Shown here: positions 63,816 to 64,000 of the stretch, piece after piece
Layout of the letters: each line of letters opens with the position of its first letter
How positions within the stretch are numbered: the stretch's first letter is position 1
Assembly: GCA_016874095.1 (NCBI GenBank)
Contig: VGVH01000001.1
Location: 62,001 to 126,000 of the forward strand
DNA length: 64,000 nt
Direction: 5' to 3'
Source: Gammaproteobacteria bacterium
GTDB lineage: Bacteria > Pseudomonadota > Gammaproteobacteria > Steroidobacterales > GCA-2729495
Program-made: the position numbers and the translations under genes
Notes under the pieces: generated by a model
Database searches by the model: none
What the model saw: only the letters and a program-made list of their open reading frames with translations
Told to the model about the DNA's origin: nothing

Positions 63816-64000
63816 TGCCAACGAGCCACATGCCGCCACTTCACAGCCACTTCTCCGGGCCTTACATCGAGCGCGCCACGGCACTGCGCCGCAACCCGGC
63901 GCAGCTCGCGGCCGCCTGGCGGGCCGATGGCACGCGCTTCCTGCCCGTGTGGGAAGCGCAGTGCCTCATCCGTGAAGGCGCCGCTGCCCGGCTCCGGCGC
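63815..64000 (+). CDS. nudC: NUDIX hydrolase, NudC-like, 3' partial
   Basis: The first 62 codons of a gene cut by the window end. FSGPYIERATALRRNPAQLA and FLPVWEAQCLI match the N-terminal NUDIX-N domain of NADH pyrophosphatase. Zinc site and Nudix box would lie beyond the window. Start overlaps the FlhC-like stop. Confidence 0.7.
   Translation, partial: MPTSHMPPLHSHFSGPYIERATALRRNPAQLAAAWRADGTRFLPVWEAQCLIREGAAARLRR

Noticed and set aside
1-64000. Mobile elements, prophage, tRNA or rRNA genes
   Set aside because: No transposase, integrase, flanking repeats, cloverleaf-like sequence or rRNA motif was recognised on reading; small tRNA genes could still be missed without a covariance search.

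Overview
The window is a 64 kb, GC-rich chromosomal segment from a gammaproteobacterium. The grounds are gene order (rhlB diverging from trxA-rho; aroQ-accB-accC-prmA; fis next to purH-purD; exeA-exeB) and the gammaproteobacterial types of gshA, fadE, rhlB, fis and FlhDC-like genes. Genus cannot be decided from the sequence. I see no rRNA, tRNA, CRISPR array, insertion sequence or phage genes. Both ends cut a gene (a GcvT-like gene on the left, a nudC-like gene on the right).

Layout. 1-12 kb is a catabolic region. Five + strand genes overlap each other by 4 bases or follow closely: a folate-binding GcvT-like protein, an ADP-forming acyl-CoA synthetase, an aldehyde dehydrogenase, a crotonase and a glutamine-synthetase-like ligase. 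They converge on a single polypeptide that joins a BetI/TetR-type regulator to a Rieske non-haem iron oxygenase. A CPBP membrane protein, an unassigned polytopic membrane protein and a TauD-like dioxygenase follow on the minus strand. The set suggests demethylation or C-N bond cleavage of a methylated amine or betaine-like substrate and entry of the carbon skeleton into CoA metabolism; the substrate is inferred, not seen.

12-27 kb is housekeeping: tlpA-like thioredoxin, aroQ, accBC, prmA, a zinc-ribbon membrane protein, fis (with a promoter that looks stringently controlled), purHD, rho with a long low-complexity N-terminal extension, trxA, rhlB, a nucleotidase, cysQ and a ydcH-like gene. Upstream of glucokinase (26.7-27.2 kb) lies a non-coding stretch with a CRP-like palindrome, a sigma-54-type promoter, A-rich Hfq-type motifs (one displayed in a hairpin loop) and a strong intrinsic terminator: a good small-RNA candidate.

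28-45 kb is mixed: an alkyltransferase-like DNA repair protein, redox enzymes, paired hypothetical membrane-anchored proteins, gshA, a broken DUF2845-type gene, a response-regulator-headed membrane protein divergent from a GGDEF-EAL protein, malate dehydrogenase and FadE.

45-64 kb holds an exported NAD(P)-fold protein, a multicopper oxidase coupled to a secreted protein, two mevalonate-pathway genes beside ispA, the ExeAB pair, a fused FakA-FakB-like protein, a UbiD-family decarboxylase with a Tat-like signal peptide, GST, an EamA exporter, an HMCES/YedK protein, a YadGH-like ABC exporter, and divergent FlhD-like and FlhC-like genes separated by a perfect 34-bp palindrome.

A recurring feature is a -10-like hexamer only 5-11 bases before the start codon with no Shine-Dalgarno sequence (tlpA-like, purH, rhlB, cysQ, glk, ispA, exeA), which suggests frequent leaderless mRNAs. 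Elsewhere start and stop codons overlap as ATGA or GTGA, which suggests translational coupling.
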